Positions 43,776 to 54,552 of a DNA stretch of 64,000 bases are shown here, piece after piece (position 1 is the stretch's first letter; the number at the start of each line of letters is the position of its first letter). The notes under the pieces are model-generated. The model had not been told where the DNA came from. It was given only the letters and a program-made list of their open reading frames with translations, and made no database searches. This DNA is from Ancylostoma caninum (lineage: Eukaryota > Nematoda > Chromadorea > Rhabditida > Ancylostomatidae): assembly GCA_037903475.1 (NCBI GenBank), contig JBAJFG010000617.1:124001-188000 (forward strand), in the 5' to 3' direction. The position numbers and the translations under genes were made by a program.

Positions 43776-45059
43776 TTAGGTTGTTGCAAAATCGATGTCG
43801 GATTTTCGAACCATGACTTTTGGTCTCATGAATATCATGTATGGAGATATTCTGAGAACATATTTTGAATGTACCTTAAAGCTTATTTCTTGCTCTATCT
43901 CATACTGCATTCCGTTTCATTTCTATCTGCTCTTTGTGGTTCTTTGGTGGGTGAATCCAAATGTTGTCAAGTGCTGAAATTAGGCTGATTCTACTCCACG
44001 AATTCAAACTCGGTAACAACGCAACGGCAGCAACCCGCAATATCATCAAAGCGTGGGGAGAGGAAACTGTCAACGAATGCACCGCGCAGCGTTAGTTCAA
44101 AAAGTTCAGTTCAGGAGACACGAGTATGAAAACTCAGCCAGGTTACGGGCGCAAGTCAGATGTCGATGATGGCGTTCTGAAGTCCCTAGTAGAAGCCAAT
44201 TCCAGTAGAACCATTCGTGATCTCGCAGATGAACTTGGCATACATTATGCCACTGTCAGTCGCCACCTTCAAGAAATGGGAAAGGTAAAAAAGTTGGACA
44301 AGTGGGTCCCACACGTATTAAGCGACAGGCAAAGGAATGAACGTTATACCATCTGTTCAAATCTGATTTTGCGCAACAACGCGGAGCTGTTTTTGGGGAG
44401 GATTGTCACCTGCGATGAAAAATGGATACTCTATGACAATCGTCGCCGCCCTGCACATTGGTTGGACAGGTGTGAAGCTCCCAAGCACTTCCCTGAGCCG
44501 GCTTTGCGGCAGAAAAAGGTTATGGTAACTGTATGGTGGAATTCCGTTGGCGTGATCCACTGCTTCTTCTTGGTACCTGGCCAGAGTATCACTGCTGACT
44601 CGTACTGCCACGAAATTGAAGAAATGCACAAGAAACTCGCCAAAATGTGCCCATCTTTGGTAAACAGGAAAGGTGTGCTGCTATTGCACGACAACGCTCG
44701 GCCGCACATCGCACATCAGACGATCCAGAAATTGGCACAGTTGGAGATAGAAGCTCTTCCTCATCCACCTTGTTCATCGGACCTCTCGTCTACAGATTAC
44801 CACCTGTTCAAGCACCTGGGCCTTTATCTTAGGGGGAAAATTTTTCGTGACAGCACTGATGCTCAAAACGCATTCATAGACCTCATCGGCTCAAGAAAAC
44901 CCGCCTTCTTCGCTGATGGGATCGGCAAGCTAGCACAAAGATGCAAAAGTGTGTTGATTCGAATGGTGACTACTTTGACTAATAAAGTTCTGTTTGAGCT
45001 GAGTTATGATCAATCAAATTCAACGATGGAAATCCGACATCGATTTTGCAACAACCTGA
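43776..45059 (+). mobile_element. Mariner transposon, nearly complete (1284 bp)
   Basis: TA at 43774-43775 and 45060-45061 flanks termini TTAGGTTGTTGCAAAATCGA and, inverted, TCAGGTTGTTGCAAAATCGA. The identical stretch runs about 27 bases from GGTTG through TCGGATTT. Length matches the usual 1.3 kb of mariner elements. The near-identical ends and single internal stop point to a recent insertion compared with the other elements here. Confidence 0.95.
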
Positions 45060-45088
45060 TACATTTTAAATTCATTGTTGGAGCGTGA
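43961..45088 (+). pseudogene. Mariner transposase, DD34D, one nonsense codon
   Basis: The frame opens at ATG 43961 (MLSSAEIRLILLHEFKLG) and is broken once by TAG at 44093-44095 between CTAQR and FKKFSSGD, where mariner enzymes have Trp (one-base change TGG to TAG). It then runs open: SRTIRDLADELGIHYATVSR (helix-turn-helix), WVPHVL, TCDEKWILYDN (first Asp), LLHDNARPH (second Asp) and SSTDYHLF (third Asp), with exactly 34 residues between the last two. The frame reads through the 3' terminal repeat and stops outside the element at 45088, so the normal stop codon has also been lost. The enzyme would cut and paste the element at TA sites in the nucleus. Confidence 0.92.
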
Positions 45089-46893
45089 ACGTACTTTTCA
45101 CAAAGCGGCATTACTTTCAAATGAAGAAGGTGCAGTTGAAAAAAAAACAAAGGGACAAGGATCCAAGGACTGGGTGCACGAAGAGTTGCTGTCTATTGTT
45201 CTGCCCACGGCCTCCCCGTTAACGGGACAAATGCCATTCATTTCTTACCTTAGGACTACGTCAAATGAGACCATTCCATTGTTTACTATGCCCTTGTGAA
45301 AATTCATGAGCAATGTCTTAGCACAATCCTTTGTAAACAATCCAGTGAGCTTGCTTGTCGCCTTCTACAACTTCTCCTTTTCTGCTAGCTTGAAGGCCCT
45401 CTGGCGGATTTCTGAACGTTCTAGGGATGTTTAAAGCTTCTCGCTCTTTCAGAGACGACCAGTTTTCCCAGCAATTTTCCCTCTCTCAACTGGAATACAT
45501 ATACTTTCTATGTGCCACCCATGTAAAACTTGTGTAACTTGCAACACTTATAGATCTAAGTTTTATTTCTTCTACAAATCGCTTCAAGAGCCAAAATGTT
45601 AGCCCTAAAATCCTTTCTACATCAATTTTAGGACAAATAACGGGAACAAGACGGAGATTTTCCATGGTGAGCAGCAGCAAAATACAGGGAGCATTTTATG
45701 TATCAATTACATGCAATTTACGTGCATTCAAATCGCTGTCAAATCTAGATCCAGTTGTTGTTTTCGATGAATTTGCCAATATGATCTCCGAGTTGCCGAA
45801 TTTGTCATGTTCCATTACATAAATAGGCGGACACTGATGTTTCCTTGCATGGCGTACATGTAAAGGCTACAGGTGCTTATTGTAACCACATGGCTGTTGT
45901 CCTACTCCAAAAAAGTAAGCCGAATGATGAAGATTAAAAATAGTCCTTTCACCCGCAAACGATTCCTGAAGCTAAGTACAACTCTTTTACTCTTTCCATA
46001 GTTTTATCCTGCTTTCCAGGAGCAACTCTACGATAAAGTATAGGTGACATTGAAGTGGAAGACCTCTTTTCAATTATAGTAAGAACATTTTGTTCTCTCT
46101 GATAGATACTTGCAAAATAACGCCTTCCGCGGAATGAGGGTACCCCTCGGTGAGCCCCAAATGAGAAAGTTGATTCCTATTTCGTATCTATTTGTCAAAA
46201 AAAGTTGGGCAAGTCGTTGGCCGACGTCTCGGTGACGACTGGCGGCGACCTGCCCGTGAATATTCGATTTCGTGTTCATCCGCACTGGCTACGAAGACAA
46301 ATTGCGTGTTTTCCGGCTTGATGCATCGCCCTGTGCCGTCCCTTGACTGACATAAGCGTTGTCCTTCCTAATATTCTGGAAACTCTCTGCCAATAGCTTC
46401 GGATTTTTTCCTTAAATGAATTTCCCATATAAATTCCTCACAGATACGATGGAAACATTGTGAAAATTATTTATTTTTGCGCACTCGAGATGAGCAAAAG
46501 GGCTTTTCGTAGATCCATAGAGGTTTCGAGTTGTTCGTGCTCAAGAGGTAGTAACCCACGTTTTCTAGTCTCTCATTTTCGGCGAGTCCTCGTTATTTTG
46601 GTCAATCGAAAGACTCTTCCACTTGTAGGTGTAGCTGCCACGGAAAACAGGGCGTGATCTAATTAAAACCTATTTTCCTGTCGTAAAAACCTCATCAGCC
46701 GTCGTGTTTTGCTCATTTCCACCATAGTAAAATTCAAATTCTGTCACAGCAACCGCTTTCCGATGCTGTGAGGTTGACAGAACTTTTCGTTTGAGTATTT
46801 GATCCATGATTTCAAGTATTCGCTTTATGTTTCTTTTCGTCCAGGGTCAAAAAATTTCCGGTAATTCCCTATATCTTTACGATTCGCTGTGAT
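45089..46893. other. No gene seen
   Basis: Short frames only; no domains, element ends or RNA genes recognised. Confidence 0.5.
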
Positions 46894-47205
46894 TCAGTAT
46901 ATAAAGTCTGTCCCAAATTTCGCAATACAAAGGTGCTTAGAGAATGAAGTGAGTGAATGTTTCATGAAATTTCTTTTGATACATAGAATCTTGAACACAG
47001 CTGCATCTGCTAAATTTACATCTATTTCTTGCAGCGATTTATGCCATCTCCATCCCCAATTGAATCTCGGGATTGGTTTCTTCTCAGTTCCCCTAAATAA
47101 TAGCTGCTCAATCCAATCTAACGGTTTTGGTGACCAAATCTCAGGTTGGATTCCATATTTATTCTCATTCAAAATGCTCTCCGCATTTGGTTCACTTTTA
47201 AACAA
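46894..47205 (-). CDS. Hypothetical 103-codon frame
   Basis: It reads NKYGIQPEIWSPKPLDWIEQ and PIPRFNWGWRWHKSLQEIDV with protein-like composition (six Trp). A longer plus frame (46889-47368) overlaps it and one of the two must be a shadow; the plus frame is Cys/Ser/Phe-rich and looks less like a protein. No family is recognised. A neighbouring minus frame (47236-47568) could hold an upstream exon, but no splice pair was established. Confidence 0.2.
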   Translation of the reverse strand: MFKSEPNAESILNENKYGIQPEIWSPKPLDWIEQLLFRGTEKKPIPRFNWGWRWHKSLQEIDVNLADAAVFKILCIKRNFMKHSLTSFSKHLCIAKFGTDFIY

Positions 47206-47568
47206 ATTTTGTGCTACCTACCTCTTTGCAATCCTTCAAGAATTATCGGTGTGCTCAACGACTTCTCTCCAGCAATTTCCAAGCGTTTCCTTTGCAAGTG
47301 TATTTTTTAAAACAAAATCACATTCTTCTTGTTGTCGCACTTCCTTTGTAAGATGTCCATATGGGTAATATCCCGCCCCTCCTCCACCCCTTCCCCTCCG
47401 CCCCGAAATTCTACGTTCCCAAAAGAAGTTATAGAGTAAAAGAATGTTATAAGCATCTCTTGACGAGTTTCTCCTTTTTTGGCAAATAAAAGTGCTGTTC
47501 TGCTTGTAATAGGAAACTTCGAGGAAATCTGATACTCTATTGTCGTATGAGCCTGCAAACTCCATCAA

Positions 47569-48062
47569 GAAAAAGCCGATAAACAGCGAAGAAAAGATGA
47601 AGCGGTGTAGAATTGCATTTGAAAGCCCATTTAATAATTGTCAAGCGTTGGTGTGGATAATTTAAGGGGAGAAAACGCTTCCGGAGTTACGTCGCAGCAC
47701 TGCTTCCGTGCATCTATCTCTAGCGAGTTCTACAGAAAAATTAGATGAAATATATTCATTTTTTTCCGGAAAAGCAGACGCCAGTGATGCATCTACCATT
47801 TAAAAGTTTTTCTACGCTTCTGGGCGAGGGAATTCTGAAGCAGGAACGCGACTTCAAAGAGAACTTCTTGGAAAAGATCGCGTCAAAACTCAACGGATAT
47901 TCAGTGGATCTAGCAGAGTCATTAGCGTATTGGATTTCCTCAAAGTTTCTGGTTACAATTACACAAGCAGCATTTCTTGCTGCACATCCGAGAAGCAATA
48001 TGGATTACTTCGCTAACTTATTACTGATAATAATGTTGTCCGATCAATGATTTGTCGCTCAT
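47569..48062. other. No confident gene
   Basis: A plus frame at 47745-48050 (101 codons, including KQERDFKENFLEKIASKLNG) looks mildly protein-like but has no family, splice or regulatory support. Confidence 0.3.
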
Positions 48063-48344
48063 CTACTCTATTTTTGCACTTTTTGAAGACAGCACAAGCA
48101 GAATAAGATTCCAGTGAACATGACACTTTTCATAGTAATCTTGTACGGTTTCCTTCATTCTGCAAGTATATCCTGTCCATTGTCCGCTCATGGCTAGTTC
48201 TTTTTGTTTCAGAGACTTTTCATGTGGGCGAGAACAGCGACATTTCTCCTCTTCAATTAAATTTTCCGATGCACAGTTATTCCTGTCATTATCCAAAGGA
48301 TCACTACGGGTTAACATTCGGAGCTCTGAGCAGAAACCAGACAT
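48063..48344 (-). CDS. Hypothetical 93-codon frame
   Basis: It contains EEEKCRCSRPHEKSLKQKEL, then MSGQWTGYTCRMKETVQDYY and EKCHVHWNLILLVL, ending with a short hydrophobic tail. Five spaced cysteines hint at an extracellular domain. No family and no clear splice sites are recognised. Confidence 0.2.
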   Translation of the reverse strand: MSGFCSELRMLTRSDPLDNDRNNCASENLIEEEKCRCSRPHEKSLKQKELAMSGQWTGYTCRMKETVQDYYEKCHVHWNLILLVLSSKSAKIE

Positions 48345-48623
48345 TGTAATCTACCTCTAGAGTGTTAGCTAGGGAATTGGGTTTCTTGGGCACGCACCAG
48401 TTCTGTTGTGACCGTTCTGATGTTCGGTAATAGTCCCTAGCACGACAACAAAGCACACACCCGAACAGCTTACAAGGCCAGCTTCTGAGGTAACGTCTGC
48501 CAACCACAAGCGAAACCATCACCCGAGATGCTAATTGAGCTGATCGTTAGAGCCAACAGTTTTCTAGAAGTTATGGGTTGAAGTTATCTGTGACAAAAGT
48601 ACACCCGAAACTAACCTGGGAAC

Positions 48624-49075
48624 GATACTACGAGGGTCCGACAACTCGTAGCGAAATGTACGTATACTGTCAAATGCAGTTTTCGATGCTGATCTCAAAT
48701 CCGTTTTCCTTATCTGCTGCAGAGCTCTCTACAAAGAGTTACTTGGCATGATTCCGGCTTGAGCAAGGCAGCCAAAATTTGACTTCTTGGATATTTTCTG
48801 CCAGAAGATCACGAGAACTTATTTGGATCTAGGAAAATTTAGGAAGTATTATTTAGCTTCAATTAATAGACAGGTTTGAAACAGTTTTTGCGTATGTTTT
48901 CAACACAATATAACTCGATTCTCAAATTTGGCCGGTCTAGACTAGCCAAAATCATGCTACATAACTTCTCACAGAGAACTTCGCAGCAAATAAGGAAAAT
49001 GGATTTGATATCAGCATCGAAAACTCCATTTGGCAATATACATTTCATTACGAGTTGTCGGACCCCGCTAGTATC
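48624..49075. repeat. Foldback element with about 150-bp inverted arms
   Basis: The left arm 48624-48782 (GATACTACGAGGGTCCGACA onward) is matched inverted at 48922-49075 with moderate divergence and small gaps; shared words include GTCCGACAACTCGTA, AGTTTTCGATGCTGAT, TCAAATCC and TTTTCCTTAT. A loop of about 140 bases separates them. The open frames on both strands here come from the repeat. Confidence 0.85.
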
Positions 49076-49389
49076 CTTCCCTAGTAAGAACCTCAGTATC
49101 CGCCTTAACCAAGATTTTCGGATAGAAAAGGTACGCTACGATTTTTGCTCTATGTGCGTCGTAGTTTTGAATTTGCAGCCGTGGCTCTGTTCCAGATTGA
49201 CGACCTACTTTTGCAAAACAAATAAATTCGTTGTCTCCCGGTTTGTGACAAATGGTTTTTGGGTGTTTTCCAAAGATGCGAGTACGAGAAGGGAACCATA
49301 GGCCTACCTAATCCCTTCCTTAATAATTCAATATTTTTAATGAAATATTAAAAGTGGAACACACTCGGAGCACAATTACGCTGGATAAA

Positions 49390-50150
49390 TAGGTTGGGTA
49401 TTCTAGTAATCGTTCTTAGTCATTACTGCTTTGTACTACATGAGTACATCAGTCGACTTTCCACAAATAAGTTACAAGAACAGAGGAACTGATAGGAGCC
49501 TTTGAAATAAAGCATTGTAATAAGGAATTCTCATCCATCTAGGCACTCACAGGTAGGCTAGAATTTCTGGAAATTAACAAGACCAGTGCCCAGGAGCGTT
49601 TTTGAAGGGGTGGGTAATCTTATACCCATGACCAGCCACAGCCGTGGCTCTGATATTACCCATCATTCCAACAATATATGTATATGTGCGATGCTGATGT
49701 ATGACTACACAGAGGATGAGATCACCTCTGTTTTCATTGCTGGGGCTGAATGCCTCATTTGAAATAATCCTTGATAGAAGTGTTAGCACACCCAAATTTA
49801 CCCTTTCTTTGACACACGTCAACATGCCTAACCGCACATGACGTTGTACAATACGTACCAATGGATAACCTTATGAGTTACCCAGCCGTTCAACGACTCC
49901 GAGCTCAGGACAGCCACTTTTTCACTTTGAGCAGCTCCTTACACTCTGTACTCTACGTGTAGGGTGAGCAATCACGTTGCCTAAATATGAAGGTTATTCT
50001 ATCTATTCTACTAATACTGCTTGTACTATTCGAGTGCATAATTTGACTTTCCCTAAACGAATTACAGGAACCAGAAGAAGTGATAGGGGCATTTTCAGAA
50101 GAAAGCATTCTTGTGGGGAATTATTATGCGTGCAAACACTTATAGGGACT
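49390..50150 (+). repeat. Diverged direct duplication (units at 49390 and 49983)
   Basis: About 170 bases at 49390-49560 align with 49983-50150: shared words include GACTTTCC, TTACA, GATAGG, AAAGCATT and GGAATT. Related GGGTAAT-type palindromes follow each unit (49613 and 50214). The unit is about 590 bases apart in the same orientation. Confidence 0.6.
49987..50145 (+). CDS. Candidate short secreted peptide within the second unit
   Basis: ATG at 49987 opens MKVILSILLILL, a hydrophobic leader, which meets a possible GT donor at 50023. After ATTACAG (50067) a second frame reads EPEEVIGAFSEESILVG then NYYACKHL and a stop at 50145. The intron would be 45 bp. The first duplicated unit does not preserve the same frames, and the putative intron is as conserved as the exons, which argues against constraint on the protein. 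Confidence 0.2.
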
Positions 50151-50229
50151 AGGATACGTGAACTCATAATCGAACAGGAGCTGTGTATCAGTACGTGACT
50201 GAGATGATGGGTAATCTATCCACGGGTAT

Positions 50230-50887
50230 GAGATTATTCCCTTTCCCAATAGTTAATATAGGTACGTCAACATGTTCACCATCGGTAATCTCAACAATGC
50301 CGCTGGACCCATCTCTCACGTCGTGCAACTTCTAACATTTCATAGTCTATGTTCAAGATAACCACCCACATTGGCCCTCATGAGCTATCGTTCCATAAAC
50401 CCTAGCCCAGAAATGGGAAAAAAGTTGCGAACGCTACTTTTTGTCCTTAACCCACGCAAAGTCCACCTTTTTGCGTCCTTTGTACTGGGCATACGACGTG
50501 TCCCCAAAAGGAATGCATTTGCTCGCTGGAGCAGAAATCTAGGAAGCGGTGCAACAGCGTCGGAAGTTATCTTGGACTCTGTGTCAATGGAATGTCCTTT
50601 ACCCATAACCGACTTTACTATTTAGAAGAAAGTTCAGCAATATACTGATTTGTGTAAATTGAGAGATCTTCATTGGATGTTCCGGAAAAGTGATCATTTT
50701 CTCGTCACTATTATTATAGAAGAGCACTTTCCTTTGCATATCATTACTCATGAAGAGCAAGTATTCCTCCTTCTTCCTCTTTCATTTGAACATTTTCATA
50801 ATTAATATTCTCATCCTAATCTGTTTATTTCTTTGCGCACCTTTTTTCGCTTTGGCAAGTGTGTACAGCTGGCTCGGTTTTTCTTGC
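50230..50887. other. No gene seen
   Basis: Frames at 50371-50625 on both strands have no recognisable product. A hydrophobic frame starting at 50750 runs into the hairpin at 50888. Confidence 0.4.
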
Positions 50888-50940
50888 GAATATTTTCTTG
50901 CGGATTCGGCCGAAATAGCCGAATCCGCAAGAAAATATTC
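50888..50940. repeat. Perfect 23-bp hairpin (7-nt loop)
   Basis: 50888-50910 is the exact reverse complement of 50918-50940 (core CTTGCGGATTCGGC), loop CGAAATA. It is the longest perfect inverted repeat seen in the window and would give a small-hairpin-RNA-like transcript. Confidence 0.95.
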
Positions 50941-51587
50941 AATAGAAAAGCAAAGAATATCTCTCGACATATTCACTACAATTCTTGGCAATATTCTGAT
51001 GTGATTCTTTGATCAAAAAGACCTTAATTTTTGAAATTCTTGCTTCCCAGTACTTTGCCAGGTAACGGACTTCCCAGCCCCTCGTTTCTCCCGCTTTTCG
51101 TCCCCCGAAAAAAACTACCAGCTTTCCAACCCCATGAACTTTTCCAAACTTCAAATTTGCTTAGGATGGATTTCCAAAGGGCTGGTCACTAAAATGGTTC
51201 CGCACCGTGATATCATGTTATATTAAATGGATTGAATATACATTAAATATAAACAAATATTCAGCGGATGGGATAAGCTCTCGGAATCATCTGAAATTTG
51301 CTTCAAATGGGGCGCAATTCTCAAGACAACGTTTTGCGTCACCACCATTCTCTTGATGAAACAGTCACTTCCTTTCCGTCCCCATCGGTGCCACACCCTC
51401 TTCGTTAAGTGGCGTTTCCCTATAGGAATAATCTTTGTGTCGAGCACATGAAAAGTGATACAGGCGAAGTATCGGTTCATTTTTTTCTTAAGCGCTGAAA
51501 AGGAAAAACCAAGCAAAACCACTCTATCGTAGGTCATATTTTCGGTAGTCATCCTCGTTTTATTGAGGACATCTATTCAAAAAGGAC

Positions 51588-52630
51588 ATGATGGAAAGTC
51601 ATTCGAGGAAGAAGCTTCTATTGCATTGAAAACCACTGACTTTTAGTTGCCTATGACAGAGAATGTATGTGTTGTCCCTTCAAAGCTGTGCATCAAAAAG
51701 GCGGACACAACGGCATGGTCGAATTCAAAGACTGATGCCATCTTCCCCCACTTGCTGCCAGCCTCCCCTCAATTGCTGCTCTAGCCTTCCCCCCTATAGC
51801 AGCAATTCGAGGGTTGGGGGAGTAATTGAACGGTGGCAGCAAGGGGTAGAAAAACACCAAGGTACGCCTCCACGGACGAAGAAGGGGTCTGCACTGGCCA
51901 AGTAGTGAGAAAAGCGCCAGGATACAGGTCTACGGATGGAGAAATGCTCCGCCATGGCGCATTAGTTGGAAAAACGCCAGGACACGGTTACATGAATCAA
52001 GAATGGGTCTGCTCTGGCCTAGTAGCGGCGAAAACGCCAGGATATGAGTGTACAAATGAAGAATGGGTCCGCAAGGGCCCACTAATTAGGGAAAGACCAG
52101 GATACGGGTCCGCGGATGGGAAAGGGGTCCGGACTGGACCAGTCGTGTGGAAAACGGCACTGTATAGGTCCACGGATGGAGACTGTGTCCGCAAAGGGCC
52201 CGTTGTGAAAACGCCACGATTTGGGTCCACCATGGGTGGAGATTTTGTCCGGCGTGGCCCTATAGTGGGAAAAAGCCAGGATAATTGTCCAGGATGGAGA
52301 ATAGGTCCGCTCTGGCTCAGTAGTAGGGAAAACGCCAATATGCACATATGCCATGATGGAAAGCCATTGGAGAATGGAGCTTCTATAGCAGTGAAAACCG
52401 CAGACGTTTGGTTGCTTACGGCAGGGTATGTTGCTCCTCTCAAGGATGTGCACCAGAAATTCGGACACAGCGGCGTGATTCGTGGAATTCACTGACTGAT
52501 GCCATCTCCCCCCTCCCCCCCCCCCACTTGCTGCCAGCCTCCAGTCAATTGCTATTCTAACCTTCCTCCCTGGTAGCAGCAATTCAAGAGGATTGGGGTG
52601 AGTGATTGAGGGGTGGCAGCAATTGGTAGG
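51588..52630. repeat. 60-bp minisatellite between long direct repeats
   Basis: About eight units of 57-62 bp begin with AAAACGCCAGGATA-type words at 51849, 51909, 51970, 52030, 52091, 52151, 52208, 52270 and 52329. Because most units are 60 bases, a plus frame (51833-52495) stays open and gives a repeated peptide like KTPGYGSTDEEWVRKGP; this is a by-product of the period. The array is flanked by direct repeats of about 260 bp (51588-51845 and 52352-52630) sharing ATGGAAAG, GTGCA, CGGACACA and CTGATGCCATCT. Each flank contains a GC-rich palindrome (CTTGCTGCCA with TGGCAGCAA). The whole may be a non-autonomous element that carries its own minisatellite. Confidence 0.8.
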
Positions 52631-52639
52631 AGGTGAGCA

Positions 52640-54552
52640 CAGATCTTAAGTAAACGTGTCACATTGTTGGGGCTTGCCGTTAGCTGCTCTTTCATCAGAA
52701 TTGGCTTGCATCAGACTTGTTGATGGTTATTGATGCTAAGCAGTATTTTCATTTTCAACCCGCCTCAAAAAAAATAAGTTGATAAAGTTGTGCGCAAGTC
52801 GCGTAAATGAACAAGTAATGTGACATTCACTCATTTATCATGTAGTATCACTAATTACCATCCATGTCCTCTTTCATACCTATAAATTCGATGGAGTAGC
52901 CCGGTCAATGTCAGAGGCGTCATACGCGATGTTCCGCCGAAAAAAATTACACCGCTAAACAGCGATGTGTCTGACGGCATAATGATGAATGTGACAACGT
53001 CGAAGGGCCGGCGGATTCATATGTAAACATGCGTTGTGATTCTAGGCTGAAAGCAGCGATTTATTTATTCATTTGTTTATTCGGAGGCGTCAGCATATGT
53101 TCACGTGGTAGACAGTGCAATCCATTAGCATAAACCCATGGGAAGTGATACCCATGAAAAAAGAGGTGAAGCATTTATCGACACTCATTCAATTTCCATA
53201 GCACATCCTATGTGCAAAAATAGCTTGCAAGTAAGTGATGTTAGTCAATTTTCTTCTAGTTGGATTTACTTTTTCAATCAATTTAACGTTGTTCCATAAG
53301 GCAGCGAGAAATCAGGAGTCAGATCTTCCGAAATTCCTTAGCAGTATTTTCTCCTTCCGCTAGAAAGAAATTCAACAAAATGACAGACATTTACTAGGGA
53401 AATTTCGCATATTTCCAAAGGAAAACTGACGTCAGAGGTCCTCGTCAGAAACGCTAGCAACCTTCACGCTTTTTTCCGGGCATCTGTCAGAACGGGACAG
53501 TGGCCAATCTGTCACTAATAATCTCCACGTATGGCAACATACTTATTTGGACTTATGGCCATGTCAATTGTGTCCAAATCCCTTCACATGCGTTCTCATG
53601 GGTAACTGCTCTTCCGCCGTTGAGGCACAGCTAACGAGACGCGAAAAAACGAGTCGATTTCCCCAAAAAGTACCCTGAGGCTAGGAGAAGAAAAAGCAGC
53701 GAAGAACAAAGAATGCAGCTGTGTCTGAAACCGTCAATGAAATATAGATTTTCATGTCTGTAGATGCTAGGACACGAAAAAAATTTTGAACTTTTAGTAA
53801 CTGACGGACAAGAACTAGGTAGCCTTCTCTTAGGTACAATAAAAATTCCAAGCTAAGCAGAAATCTTTGAGAGAATGGACTCCTTTTTTTGCGTATCGTT
53901 TTGTATGCCTTAATTTTGATAGTACGAGTTTTGAAACTTTACATTTTATGAGCAAGTACTTGTCCCATTTTCCATTATTTTGGTCGCTACTGTATGAAAA
54001 GGTCCTGCACAGGATAGTGCGTTCTTTCTGACAACTTGAGCGATCCCACGTTCAGGGGGAGGGGCGACTACTTTGGGCGGTTGATGTATTCAGATATTCG
54101 AATTCTTCCGCATATCACGTTCGACTCATCCTTCGTTTAACTGTAATTACCATTGTGCTTATGATGTGGACAGATTTTAATGCAAATCTTTAACAAATTG
54201 ATCCTACAGAATGTAAATAAGTGTCAGAATGTGTGCACCAATCGTGCAGCAGCGGTACCATTCCGTTCTCCACACGATATGACATGACACTTATAAATTT
54301 TCCAGCAGTCTTATTTTCATTTAAAAAAACCAACATTTGATTTAAAATGTTGAACTCTAAGAACAGTTACTGCTGCACGTGCTTCTATGTCCAAGTTTCA
54401 CCCGGAACCTAGAGTTGCATACGGGAAAGGAGGAACGACGATGGACAGGGAGAAGTGAGGCTGATCTAATGTGGTCAACATATAAGAAGTTACGGGTTCT
54501 GCTGTGTGCACTCAGTCAGAACTAAACACGAGATCGACATTTCCCCTCTTCC
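52640..54552. other. No gene seen
   Basis: AT-rich sequence without open frames of note, element termini or RNA genes. Confidence 0.5.

Noticed and set aside
46889..47368. A 159-codon plus frame
   Set aside because: Cys, Ser and Phe-rich composition with no domain; an opposite-strand frame looks more protein-like, so this is probably a shadow.
51833..52495. A 220-codon open frame with a repeated KTPGY-type peptide
   Set aside because: The openness follows from a 60-bp tandem repeat period. Units vary freely, including changes to conserved-looking residues, and no start context or splice sites support a protein.
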